64,000 nt of DNA, taken from Agriotes lineatus. Lineage: Eukaryota; Arthropoda; Insecta; Coleoptera; Elateridae. The stretch is from positions 1-64,000 of the forward strand of contig CALNHX010002678.1 of NCBI GenBank assembly GCA_940337035.1, in the 5' to 3' direction. The stretch's first letter is position 1; the number at the start of each line of letters is the position of its first letter. Below are positions 37,280 to 48,829 of the stretch, piece by piece. The notes under the pieces were generated by a model. That model was not told where the DNA came from. It did not search any database and was given only the letters and a program-made list of their open reading frames with translations. The position numbers and the translations under genes are program-made.

Positions 37280-37760
37280 TAATTATTATCGATAGTTATC
37301 GATATTCATTGACATTTGGTGCTGAGTTATGCTTTAGTAGTCACTCATAAACTACTTAAGATTTGCTATGCGGCATTTTGAACTCATCCTTCTTTCTGCT
37401 AGGTTTATGTCATTGAAGCATTTGCTTGTTTAATTTGTATCGTGTATCGTGTTCGGGTTATTAGCGCAGTAGCCAGTTGAGGCATTTTTGCTGAGTAGAC
37501 TTTTGGTGAGCATTAAAAAAAATTCCATATTATGCCGAATTTTTGGCGTCACCCTATATCTACTAACAAAATATACTATATACATATTCACATGTATTGA
37601 TAATTATCGATATAGTATTGCCATATTTATTGATGTTTATCGATATTTGTCCAGAAATATCAATAACTATCGATATTAATCGATAACTATCGATAGTTAT
37701 CGATATTTCGATATATCGATATGTATGGATATTTCTTAGTTATCGATAATCGATATCAGA
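37280..37760. repeat. Cluster of TATCGATA-type palindromes
   Basis: Dense, irregular repeats of TATCGATA, GATATCGATA and TTATCGATAA occur at 37285-37310 and 37595-37760. They overlap the consensus TATCGATA bound in Drosophila by DREF and the CGATA sites of BEAF-32. They could be an AT-rich minisatellite with no role. Confidence 0.6.
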
Positions 37761-39511
37761 TTTTCAATATCGCCCGCCCTAGTCGCAGATACTTGGATGC
37801 TAAGTGAATATGCAAATTTCATTACTACAAAATTCAAGCTTCACAGTTAACAGATATTCTTGAGTTTATATGTTGTTACCAACCAATACATGTCGGTTTT
37901 ATAGTAGTGTTTAACATAACATAAATAATGTGCATGATCAGGTTGTGATTTGAGACGTGGAAATACGTCAATTACGTACTCGTTATACAAAGTAGATTAA
38001 AAAAACAACTTTATTTCCAATACGGAGTTATAATTACACTTCAAACTTTACATAAAAGAATTCGATTTTACATCGAAGTGGTTTGATACGTTTTAAATTG
38101 CACAGCTTAATATTGCTAGTGCGTATGAAGTAATGTACTAACTATAACTAACTAAAATTATGATTACAAAGCCTTTTGATTAACTTTTTTATCAATTATG
38201 TGTCTGGGATATCACTAGAAACCACACGTTCTGAGTAATATAATAACCCATTTAACTAATTACTACTTGATGATACAGTATCATAAATGACCGTCGCTGA
38301 ATTGGTGATTTTGTTTATTGCACTCTAAAAATAAAAAACCTTCGCAACAGTAGTTTTACTTAACCGAGTCGACCTTTGTTTCAAGGTTCAGTACACGTTA
38401 TTCAAAATAATACTTATTTTTGTGTATGATAATTCTAATTTTTAGATTTCGAAATTGGTAAAATTTATATAATGTTCTTTTTGTATCGTTTTTCATTCAC
38501 CTAACTAATTTTTAATGTTACACCCTCTAATAGCCAATTACTTATAGCTACAACTTAAATACCGAAGAGAGTTATATATTAGTATTATTACATAGTTCAT
38601 GTCCCAATAAACCAGTCCTTTGTGCCAAGTTGGTTTGAAGCTGCGTCTGTACGTTGCTATTGCGGGCTAAATCATAGCAGCCAAGGCAGTTTCAAATTAT
38701 TGTCAATAGAGTAGTATAGCGTTTCCAGCGTTTAAGCTCTTTCGGTTCACTGATAATGTAATGCATTTAAATATGGTTCGCTGGTTTCGCAACCTCGAAG
38801 GGAAAACATACACACACACACATACACACAAAAAGGGCATTCAAAACAAAGAACCACTCACAGGAGTGGAAAAAGACGCCTACGACACGCGTAAGGAATT
38901 GCAAGCGAGCTCGCCTCTCAAGGATGTTACTCATCCCTGTTAAATACATCATGCGCACAACACAACCACTAAATAAAAACCACTGTATAGCCAATACTTT
39001 ACCTCCGACTTTTGGATTCGTTATGCTGAATAGCCTACAATCCCGCTACAGTTCCGAGAGAAGATGCAGAATATGCTTTGATCAAACACATTAGAACTTG
39101 CACGCTATTTGTTATAAAAATTATCCACTCACTTTCTTACAGGATACTTGCTACCAATGAGGAAGTTATGACGGCTGCAGGGGAGTTGGAAAACTTAGGA
39201 GAAATGCTGTTAATAGGATGGTATAACTAAATTGCAGCACATTTGGACAAACTATCTTGAGATAATAAGGTCCCGGGTGTTTGCAACGTAGCCTAGAAAC
39301 GAGCACTAAATGATGTTAAACCAATCATTATCTATTATTTCATTTTTGTATTATTATTTTATTTTGGTACTCAGCCAACAGCCGTTAGGCCAATTATAGG
39401 CTTTGATGTACATTTTATGGGGACTTCCAACCCTACTAATGACTGTCATAATGTTGTTGTGACCGCCGGGACCGACTATTTCCGTGACAGCCGTATAACG
39501 AGGCGCCGAGA
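37761..39511. other. Intergenic; short CA microsatellite
   Basis: Only a short imperfect (CA)n tract at 38803-38831 stands out. No gene was recognised. Confidence 0.5.
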
Positions 39512-39590
39512 GAAGCAGCCATGAAACTCCCATCCAAGTTCTGACCAGAAAGAGCGTTGCTTAACTCTGCTGATCGAACGTGGACGCTTG
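39512..39590 (-). ncRNA. 5S rRNA-derived sequence (pseudogene or SINE part)
   Basis: The minus strand contains GTTCGATCAGCAGAGTTAAG, CAACG and then TGGTCAGAACTTGGATGGGA. These match the middle and 3' half of 5S rRNA (G-A-T-C-x-C-C-G-A-A-G-T-T-A-A-G-C-A-x-C-G and G-G-T-C-A-G-T-A-C-T-T-G-G-A-T-G-G-G). The 5' part and the closing stem are absent, so this is not a functional gene. A 5S-derived SINE or a processed 5S fragment are the options. Confidence 0.6.
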
Positions 39591-40220
39591 TTCAAGCTAC
39601 ACTACCCGGGACCTTAACTACCATAACACCAGAAATCTCGTACACTAATACGCCTAGTACTTTGAACTTATTCGCACCACAAAATGCGCTGCATACGCTG
39701 CTGGATTGCTGGTACCATTTACATTAACAATTTCACACATATAATCGTGTGGCTGTGAGCGAGAATGGTGCAGAAAGTTTAAAGAAGGAGCTTGAATTTA
39801 ACGTGAAAGGTTGGAATCTCGTGTCATGGTATGGAAATGGCGATTACGTACAATTATTCGTTCTTGTTTTTATTCCTACTGAATTAGAGGTTGAAATCAA
39901 CTAACCATTCTGCATATTAGCTTGGAAGCTACGTTTCTTAACAAAAATAAATAATCCATGATCATGTGTACTCGGCCAAGCTAATTTACCAATACATTTA
40001 TCGTATTTCCATCTTTTGCTACGAAGGGTTATTATTTGCTGCTAATACTAATCCACCATACAACTTTGGCTGCAGAATCATTGGTGAAAATGTTACGAGT
40101 ATAAAGATGACATCATTGAATTGTAGCACCGACGAACAAACATTGTGGTTGATTTAAAATCATTTGGTGCTTGTTTGAGGGCTAACTTGGAACTTTTTGA
40201 AGTGTTTTGTTGTGATATTG

Positions 40221-40226
40221 TTTATT
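40221..40226 (-). promoter_or_regulatory. Candidate polyadenylation signal of the copy-B DUF1091 gene
   Basis: AATAAA on the minus strand about 105 bases past the stop codon. It lies just outside the duplicated block, so copy C does not have it. Confidence 0.45.
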
Positions 40227-40331
40227 TCCGTAATTTTATAATGCAGCTATAAGGAGTATAAAACTAAGTCATTTGCTTTCGAATTATATACTTTAAATTG
40301 CAACAATAATACAGCTATGTTAACAGCCTAT

Positions 40332-43300
40332 TTAGAATTGTTTCACATATGCAAGCTTCATATACCATTCAATAGTACCTAACGGTTCAGAAGCATGTTT
40401 GAACTTAAGTTCCACTTCATACTGTCCAGCTGGAACATGCGGAGGAAACTTGTTGAAGTCAGGACCCCAATTACAAATTTCATAATAACCCTATGGATAA
40501 AACGGATGAGTAATTTGAAACAAAAAGGCAACTATTACCTTGATAAGTGGACATCTGGTAATATTGCCACACAATAGAATGTTTTGCAGTCCGAAGAGGT
40601 TGTCCTCCAAAGCTTTGCAGATGTCAACGGTTAAGGTAATTGGAAAAAATCGATATTCGTTACTCATGAACTTATAGAATTGTACATCGGCCTGTGAAGA
40701 TAATAAGCTTGTTAACGTAACATTATTGGTTTGAGTTGATATCAAGCATGTAAAAGCGATATAGACCAAGAAGAGGTTTTCTAAGTTATACGTATATTAT
40801 TACTATTATTACTATTTATGCTGATAAAATAAGACAACTTAGGTCCGGTTGCAAAAAGCAATGTTAAGTCTGGTGTTAGCTAACGTCGCGTCAAAGTGAA
40901 CAAAATCGCATCAAATTTTGTTTACTAATGTATTTGTTACCATAAACATTTGAGATTTGATTCGTTTTTGTTCACTTTGACGTCGCGTTAGCTAACACCA
41001 GACTTAACATTGCTTTCTGCAACCGGCCCTTAGTCTTATATAGCAGTGGCGTAACTATGGGGGGTGATATGGGTGTCGGAACACCCCCCAGAGGCTTTAG
41101 GAATAATTAAAATTCATCTTAAACAAAAAATCTAAAATTAAATTTTAGTAATGTATAATTGGATATCATTATTACATTCGGAGGCGTGATTGCTGAGTTC
41201 AAAGTATACCGGAAATACCAAAATGTACAAAATCTTCCAATAAGACAGCAATGGATGTGCTAGCTACATGCAATAAGAACATGTTTCCCAACATATTCAA
41301 GTTGCTGCAAATCCTTGCAACGATTCCTGTATCAACTGCAATAGCTGAAAGACCATTCTCCACTTTAAAAAGATTTGAGACTTACCTCCGAAATACAACA
41401 TGGCAATATAGGCTGAATGGATTGACAATGCTCTCCATTCACAGAGAACTGCAGGTGAAGGTAGATGAAATTATAAACGAGTTAGCAAAAAAACCAAGAA
41501 AACTTGAATTACTACTTTTAGTTGTATTACAAATGTAATGATTTTATTGTTTATAGATAAATAAACAGTAGGTATAGGCGCTTTCATTTCTATAGGATTT
41601 GCAGCAGGCCGCGATTTAACTAATCAGTCAAAATGACATTTAACATTTTCATAGGTTAGAGTTATTGCAAGGACAGGCATATCTTGCAATTTTGTTGTAC
41701 AAGCAAGCTAAGTTGCTATTTAACAAATTTTTATTTTTCTACGACCACTACTAAAAGTAGGTCTTTGAGCGCTAGCTTTTTTCATTAAAAATGACGTTTT
41801 ATAATTTAGCGTGTTAAAAGTGAAATCAGCTGTTTACTTTAGCTAAAATTGTGCTAAAAGTAAACAGCTGGTGTCGAATTTAGAATTTTGAACTGGAAGT
41901 GAGGTTATAAAATTATTCTAAATCTTTCGTTAGAGGTAAAGTGTTTTTTAAATAATTAAAGCTATTTGTAATGAAGGAAGGAAAATGTGTACATTTATAA
42001 TTACCTTTGATAACTAACTTTGACAGGTACCGGCTGCAGAAACAGTAACCTGCTCGTCAAGGCCATCCCTTTACTATGACATAAATTATAACTGTCATAA
42101 ATTCAAACTTTTCTTAAATCGACATTTATGGATTAATAACAGTAAATTTAAGGCCGTAGAAAAAAATTGTGTGCAAACTCGTGCATATACGTCCACTTTT
42201 AGCACTTGTTGCACAAATAGCTATTTTCTACCACCACTACTAAAAGTAGGCGGTTTAGCATTAGCTTGTTTCACTAAAAATGACGTTTTATAAATCAATG
42301 TGTTAAAAGTGAAATCAGCTGTTTACTTTTAGAACATGCGCTAAAAGTAAACACCTGGTGTTGAAATTAGAATTTTAAACTGGAAGTGAGGCTATAAAGT
42401 TAAAGTTATTCCAGTTACTTCTTTCGTTAGAGATAAAGCGTTTTTTAAATAATTAAAGCATTATGTAATGAATACATTAAAATGTGTACTATTATAATTA
42501 CCTTTGACTATTGCATACATCTGTCAAACGATGTCATTTAATCAATGATCGAACTCGCTTTTTTAACTTTCAACCAATCAAAAACGACTTGCATCGATAA
42601 TGTGTTACATAACAACTTATCGGTAAGTTGTTATATAACCACTTATCGGTAATACTCCACCTTACTCATGAAAATGATGATTCGTTAGTTTTTTAATCGA
42701 TTCAAGCAATAATCATGCAAAATATATCGAGTGCATAGTTTCTTGCTTCGATAATGCTGACCAGATTGCACTCACGCTGGATTGTTCAGAAAATACGCCC
42801 TCCAGCTTCGCTGTAGGGCGTATTTTTAACAGTAATGTATTAAGTGCATAGTGACTTGCCGATAATGCTGGTCAGATTACACGACCGCTGGATTGATTAG
42901 AAAATACGCCCGACAGCGAAGCTGGAGGGCGTACTATCTAGCGTGAGTGCAATCTGGTCAGTATTATCGAAGCAAGGAACTATGCACGCAATATATTTTG
43001 CGTGACGATTGCTTGAATCGATTAAAAAAACTAACGAATCATCATTTTAATGAGTAAGGTGGAGTATTACCGATAAGTAGTTATATAACAACTTACCGAT
43101 AAGTTGTTATGTAACACCTTATCGACGCAAGTCGTTTTTGATTAGTTGAAAGTTAAAAAAGCGAGTTCGATCATTGGTTAAATGACATCGTTTGACAGAT
43201 ATAATTATACAATAGTCTAAACAATCCAGCGGTGGTGCAATCTGACCAGCATTATCGGCAAGTCACTGTGCACTTAATACATTACTGTTGATAACTAACT

Positions 43301-45809
43301 TTGACAGCTACCGGCTGCAGAAACAGTCATCTGCGCCGTCAAGGCCATCTCTTTACTATTATATAAATTATAACTGTCATAAATGCAAACCTTTGTTATA
43401 TCGACATTTATGGATTAATAACAGTAAATTTAAGGCCATAGAAAAAATATAGTGTGCAAACTCGTGCATAAACATTTACTTTTAGCACTTGTTGCACACA
43501 TAGCTATTCTGACTTCTTTTGGTTAATAGGAAAATAAAATGCCACACTAGTTAATTTCACCTATTTAAATAGACGTCTGTCAACATCAGTTAGTAAATTC
43601 TTAAATGTAGCTAGGTGGTCTACACTGCCAAGAAGTTAAATCAAGGCCTACCACAAGTCCTATAGAAATGAAGTCAACTATACCCTATAGTACGCCCAAT
43701 TTTTTAAATTCTTATTGTAAGGTTGATCACTCTTCCAGAACACCCCCCAGAGCAAAATCTTAGTTACGCCACTGTTATATAGAAACTTCAGTTAGTATGG
43801 TCTAAAACGCGTTACAGTCTGCTGTTTTATTTTAATCAGCATATCAATGCATTATCGTCTTGAAAAACAAAAACTAAAGTTTATATACACGTACTAACAT
43901 GCCAATGGGGCAAAAAATTTTATAACAGCAATGAGATAGCGTGCATAAAAAATATAATGCATTATTTGAGTAAGAAAGAGATAAACACAGAAATAAGTAT
44001 TTGAGTAGGCTTGACGCTCATTTTAATTATAACATATGTCAACTGAATATGCCTACTAAGATAATTTTGTGTATTGTTATCTCTTTCTTGCACAAGAATT
44101 ATGTTTTTCTTGTTCATGCTATCTCATTGCTATTATACCGGGTGTCCGTTCTCAAAGTCGAACATAGGCGATTAACATTGTATTGAACGTTTTTGCCGAT
44201 TCCTGCTCGCCAATTCAACTTACTGGAAAGGTAATGGTATCATTGGAAAGATAAAATTATTCCGCATCAAATGATACCAATAATAATATTCAAGTGGCGA
44301 TTTTTATTTTAAAATACTAATTTAAAACTTAGGAATTTTTAAATATGCCATGCCTTGCTTTTCAAGTTCGATAGCATTTGTCAAAACAAATGGTAATTAG
44401 TTGGCGTAAATCAGGTATTTTCTGTCAACGTCTGTTAAAATGATCTACAGAAAAATTAATTATGTCAATGAAGAACAAGTGAATGCACTAATGTTAATTG
44501 CCTATGTTCGACTTTGAGAATGGACACCCGGTATACAGATTGGTGGGGGTTATTGTGAACATAGGTAGTCAAATGAGCTAGAGTATAGTTTATGCACTTT
44601 GTATGCGTTACACAGAAATAGATATCACACTTGAAATCAGTATCCTAGAATTCAGTGTTTTCTAAAAGCAAAACGCCTAGATTCTGCGGATACTAGATGT
44701 AAACCGCATATTAGTCTATTTCTGTTTAACACGTATAAAGTCCATATACTGCAATATAGCTCAATTTATTTCATTCACGTTATTCATCACCAATCTGTAT
44801 AATTTTGGCCTCATCGATATATTAACTGTAACCTATGCTAATATTTAGTTTGCGAGCCTGATACTTTAAAATGATTAAATTACATGAAAATAAATAAAAT
44901 AGTTTTTAGTTGTTTCGATTATTAATTTTATAATTTTTTGCTGAACACGCTCGTATTAAGAATACGGTTTATTGATGATAGTTTTTTATGGCTGCAACGT
45001 TTGCAAATATGAAAGTCAACATTTTTATTTCTATTCGAAAATTGTGAAAACTGCTGGAAGGACGTGTTGAAAAATTCTCCAGAATATTATTCGTCTCATA
45101 AATGCGCCACTTTGTTCTTATCTAATTGTCTACGTATTTCTTACATTTTCAAAGATTGCTCACAACCGAATTACACTCACCCAACACCTTTTCCCAGCTC
45201 TAGTTTCCAAAAAATTTTCAATATTTCAGTTTAATTTATTTGTTTTTCAAATAAGTAGTTGTAAAATTTTCAAATTTGAGAATATTTTCACTAACGTTAA
45301 TGGAAACTGAGGAAAAGCGATAATTGATCAATGAACATTTTAATGTTGAAAATGTTCTGAATATGGATATTTCTGCAATTGGTCTACTTAGTTCTGACCT
45401 TCGTTTCATAAATACACAATCTAATGCAATATTAGATTTTCTGAAAGGCTAACATTTTAAGGCCTGTTAGTAATTTCCTTACTTCCTTTTTGCATTCCCT
45501 CAAAAAGTGTATAATACTTTATACCTGAAGTTCATATCCCAAATCACGTTTAAATTTTACTGTAAAATTTAGAGCGGTGAAAGTCCTGTTATATTTGAAA
45601 AACCTGACGGACGAATCAACAAATTGTTTATTGCAAAACGGCATCAGTGCCCTCTCAGTAGTAACTATGTATTGGTCCTGTTGGTACTGAAATGAAATGC
45701 TTGACTGATCATTTATAATTTCAGTTATAAAATAAGCAATACCCACCAAATGTACTCCTAAGAATCCCATGTCTGAGCACAAAATTAAACAAATTAAGCG
45801 CGTTACCAT
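40332..45809 (-). CDS. DUF1091-family secreted protein, copy B (four exons)
   Basis: Predicted 178-residue secreted protein. Exons by position: 45747-45809 (signal peptide starting MVTRLICLILCSDMG), 45525-45686, 40539-40691, 40332-40490 (stop). Introns have GT/AG ends, all phase 0: 45687-45746 (60 bases, GTGGGT donor), 40692-45524 (4,833 bases) and 40491-40538 (48 bases). The mature part begins YQQDQYIVTTERALMPF and has the family signature FKYNRTFTALNFTVKF, EYRFFPITLTVDICKALE, GNITRCPLIKGYYEI and PPHVPAGQYEVELKF. Mature cysteines: CNKQ, DIC, LLC, RCP, EIC. Three N-glycosylation sequons (NRT, NFT, NIT) are visible. Length and order match DUF1091 (Pfam PF06477), thought distantly related to ML/GM2-activator lipid-binding domains; CheB chemosensory proteins are relatives. 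The internal ATG was chosen because it puts the hydrophobic signal first; an in-frame ATG at 45885-45887 is the alternative. No inactivating lesion was seen. Confidence 0.85.
40842..41029. mobile_element. Harbinger-like foldback MITE in intron 2
   Basis: 188 bases from GGTCCGGTTGCAAAAAGCAA to GCAACCGGCCC, flanked by TTA on both sides. The arms pair over about 70 bases (AAGTCTGGTGTTAGCTAACG and complement). Copy C lacks it and has the single-TTA empty site at about 53796-53799. Confidence 0.85.
41251..41538 (+). pseudogene. hAT transposase C-terminal (dimerisation) fragment
   Basis: Ninety-five codons matching the hATC dimerisation domain: NIFKLLQILATIPVSTAIAE, RPFSTLKRFETYLRNT, and RLNGLTMLSIHRELQV. 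This is the conserved S-T-A-x-A-E-R-x-F-S-x-L-x-x-I-K-T-Y-L-R-x-x-M region found in ZMYM/Ac-like insect transposases. The zinc finger, catalytic core and most of the RNase H-like fold are missing upstream, where only the 5' terminal region of the element remains. The frame is open to its natural stop, consistent with a fairly recent deletion derivative. Confidence 0.88.
41739..43508. repeat. Internal tandem duplication of the hAT element
   Basis: The unit starting CTACGACCACTACTAAAAGT (41739) is repeated from 42228 (CTACCACCACTACTAAAAGT). Both units run through ATGACGTTTTATAA, AACTGGAAGTGAGG, TTTGACAG-TACCGGCTGCAG and AGCACTTGTTGCACA. Unit length is about 489 bases. The second unit is interrupted by the foldback at 42508. 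Confidence 0.85.
42508..43287. mobile_element. Large foldback nested in the hAT element
   Basis: 780 bases inserted in the second internal unit, flanked by TTGA (42504-42507 and 43288-43291). The first unit shows the uninterrupted site. Bases 42508-43215 form an inverted repeat with arms of roughly 300 bases (CTGTCAAACGATGTCATTTA, AAGCGAGTTCGATCATTG type blocks, and GGAGTATTACCGATAAG). The centre 42830-42896 is not palindromic, but an inverted copy of it occupies 43216-43287. Confidence 0.85.
43921..44137. mobile_element. MITE-1, copy B intron 2
   Basis: Imperfect inverted ends ACAGCAATGAGATAGC and GCTATCTCATTGCT with inner AGAAAGAGATAA blocks. Present at the same place in copy C (53949-54165), so it predates the duplication. 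A third, partial copy is at 49926. Confidence 0.7.
44138..44531. mobile_element. MITE-2, mariner-type, copy B only
   Basis: 394 bases with near-perfect inverted ends CCGGGTGTCCGTTCTCAAAG and complement, and TA on both sides. Copy C has a single TA and no insert (about 54164-54167). Inner arms share CGAACATAGGC and its complement. No coding frame. Confidence 0.9.
44536..44797. mobile_element. MITE-3, copy B intron 2
   Basis: TA-CAGATTGGTG at the left and CACCAATCTG-TA at the right, with an inner ACAGAAATAGA inverted block. Also present in copy C at 54168-54429. It abuts MITE-2 with only two TA dinucleotides between them. Confidence 0.7.
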
Positions 45810-46289
45810 AACTGTCCTCAATCTGCCATGTTCAGCTACCACATTAGCTTTAAAAATTACGTGGACGGTAATACCACTCTGTACCAAATGACATGTCTAT
45901 TTTAATTTTTTGCTGAGTCGTTGAGATGTTATCGTGATACATATTATGAGCTGGAGTTTTATGATGAAAATAATTAAAGCTCAGCGGCGGATGAACTATC
46001 GCGTAATCAGCTTGTTTAAAAATAATTTAAACCGTCTGTTTTGCTAACTAAAACCAAACACATACAATGTACAGTCTTGTTCAAATCTGTGTTGTACAGA
46101 TATACTTGTAAGTTTATTGTTGGTTGTGTTTGTACGCAACATAAGCTCACACTGTATCATTAAGTAAGTAGACTCGCTTTAAAAATATTTGTAAGTACAA
46201 TACTCTTTTTAACTTGTTAACTGTCCATTTAAGTAATATTTACAAAGCACAAATGCTGTACGGCAATTTAATGAACACGACTGTACGAG

Positions 46290-46620
46290 GGGAGTTAATT
46301 TACGACTGAAGATGGCCGTTACGCATACGACACTGTTCGTATCGCGCTGCCAACTAATGTATTTTGCAGCAATTTCTAAGGTGATCTACCCACATGCTGC
46401 CGTTATTTTGCTTTTTAAGTCATTTACGTTCTGAGCGTCGAGTACAAAAAAGTCGGGAGGGGTCATGTGCGGTGAATTCAGGAGCCAAGGAATACGCGCG
46501 CCTTCACTGACACGCGTAGCACTTTCAAATTGTTCATATCACAAAAAAGGTTGCATACGCTGCTTAATTCTTGCTACCATTTGTGTTACCAATTTGACAC
46601 ATATAATTGGCTAAACTGAC
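46290..46620 (-). pseudogene. Probable mariner-superfamily transposase remnant, copy B
   Basis: The minus strand gives LAPEFTAHDPSRLF, resembling R-S-P-D-L-T-P-x-D-F-F. A frame-shifted LKSKITAACGWITLEIAAKY follows, resembling the D-L-x-x-x-I-x-x-A-x-x-x-I-x-P-E-M end. Heavily decayed. A short related piece sits at about 39670-39760. Identification rests on weak motifs. Confidence 0.4.
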
Positions 46621-48829
46621 CTGCGCTAACTTGTAATGTTAAAATTCAATTCCTCGGAGATGAATTGATACTAGAATTAAACTTTATTGTCCTTAAAGTT
46701 TTGACCTACAGGATTATGAAATTATTCCTAGTCCAAAGGATCACCTGGTATAATTGTAATATAATAAACAATTACCAGTTTAACTGGACAACACATTAGA
46801 GAACCTCAGCTATTAGAAAATGGAAGTAGTATCTGTGAAAATTGACGCCAATTTTGTAGAATCCGAACTCACGACTGTTTTTATGTATATGTGTTTATGC
46901 AAGTGTTAGCCTAACGAACACATGTTTTGAGCTTTTTCCTAGAAGGGGAGGCTAGAGCATTTTTAGATACCTCGACTGAATTGCAACCAGCCTACTAGGA
47001 TCAATTGATCACCGTTAGGGCATTTTCGCCTCTGTAATAAATATTAGATTGATAACAGGTTAGCTTCGGTTGCCCACTGAGTGTTTCACCTATATTTTTG
47101 TAGGCCACTGTGTTTACCGGTACTCTGTACAACGATATGTGGTTACTCTTATGAGCGAACTAAGCACCAAGCAGGTGAAGGTAAGGTGACTTAATTCAGT
47201 TATTAGGACTTCAACTACTACTCCTTGCTCGTCCCCTTCTGAGTTGGAGAAGGCCATCCACATCGTTAGGCGAAAATATGGCTCAGTGGCGTCCGACAAA
47301 TCATAAGTTCCTTTTACGTCCCTACTGAATTTTCTTGTAGGCAGAAACATCTATCCATTCCTGGCCCCGCTAAAGCTAGCTGTGTGCATTTTGGGCTTGG
47401 TTACCTGTGTGCAACAAAATATGTATAAGAGATCCGATTGCCCGAAAAAATTCCGTTAGGAACTTCCAAGCATTTATTCTAATTTGAATGAACTGTACAC
47501 ATCTTTATAAATCCGCTGATTTTAACAGTAATAGCTTTTGGCGTGATTATATCAGCAGGTAAATCTAAAATAACCGTATTGTAGCATTAACAATTTTCCT
47601 TAGTGGATTACAATCGGCTTATACTAAATTGTACCTTTTTCGTTATTAATTCGTGTAATGGATTGTTTAGTTATAAACAATTATCATTTTTAATTTAGTT
47701 TAAATCGTGAATATTCATCCAAACCTAGAAGTTCGAATTTACATTCTTGGCTTTTATTTGCTAAACATGGTCAATATAGTATTTTTAACAACCGCATATG
47801 TGTTCCGTTTAAAAACTTATTACGCATTGCCCAACGGTTGAGGTAGTACAATAAATCTACTGGAAGCTTATTCGTTACAATAAAGCCGTTAAGGTTCCCG
47901 ATTAATCGAATTTATCTTCCTTTTAGATTTTCTCATACCAAAAGATCTGTGAACACTTGTGTCTTTCTCGTACTAATGCATTATTATTACTACATTGCAC
48001 GACAGTCCCATAATTTATGGTTCTGTCAAATAAATTTTTATTTTCTTGCTAAGGCAAGTAGTTAACACATACATTTTTAATAGCTACAATGACAACTGAA
48101 GTAATCCTTACTAACTTTCTTAAGGACCCCTAGATACTATTCAATAGTATACTATCAACCGCTGCATATCAAGGATTAGATAGCCATTTCAGGATCGCCC
48201 TTAAATTTGTTTACTCTTCAAAAATATTTACCTACATTTTCATGCAAGGTCGCGGAAAGCCGTTATGTAGGCCGGGAAATTGAGATTGTTAGGGCATTTT
48301 GAAAAGTGCAACAATTTTGATAAATGCAAAAAATATAAAAAATAATCAACAGTAATCACTTAATTGTTAATAATTTTTTGATAATTTTAAATTCGTCCAC
48401 TCGTGAAATTTCTTAATAGCAACAAAGATGAGTGCTAATCTAGTTAGAATTATTAAAAAATATATTACCACGAATGTAATTCGGCGTGATTATTTTGTGA
48501 AGAAATAGTCGATTTTAATTTTTTCCCCATTACTATTGGCTGATAGGACTGTTTAAAAAATAATCCATACTATTTAATATTATGAGGAACGTATGAAGTG
48601 ATCGCTAAGCTACATACAGATGATGCTGCCATCGCATCGTTCATATGTAATTCATATATCATAAGAATACAAACAGAAATTCAGGTCAATATGTCAAGTA
48701 GTTCAGTGCTGACAGCTGGTTGAATGAGTGGTGTTTCCATTTTGAAAGATGGATGTAGTTAAAACTCATGCTCTGATTAAATAACTCGTAAAGAAGAGCT
48801 TCATTGTAAACGCCATAAAAGATTCTACG

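Larger units (their letters stand above)
41044..43774. mobile_element. hAT element, 2,731 bases, perfect 8-base target duplication
   Basis: Ends are CAGTGGCGTAACTA and TAGTTACGCCACTG (14-base terminal inverted repeats). TTATATAG flanks both sides (41036-41043 and 43775-43782), the 8-base target duplication expected of hAT elements. The matching empty site is in copy C near 53801-53813. It encodes only the end of a transposase and is filled by a ~490-base internal tandem duplication and a nested foldback, so it is non-autonomous. It lies in intron 2 of the DUF1091 gene, on the opposite strand. Confidence 0.92.

Noticed and set aside
40395..40577. Plus-strand ORF repeated at 53317-53499
   Set aside because: Antisense to the last exons of the DUF1091 genes and runs across a predicted intron.
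47114..47350. 78-codon minus-strand ORF conserved in copy C (56725-56961)
   Set aside because: The surrounding non-coding DNA is just as similar between the copies, so conservation of the frame is no evidence of selection. No motif was recognised.
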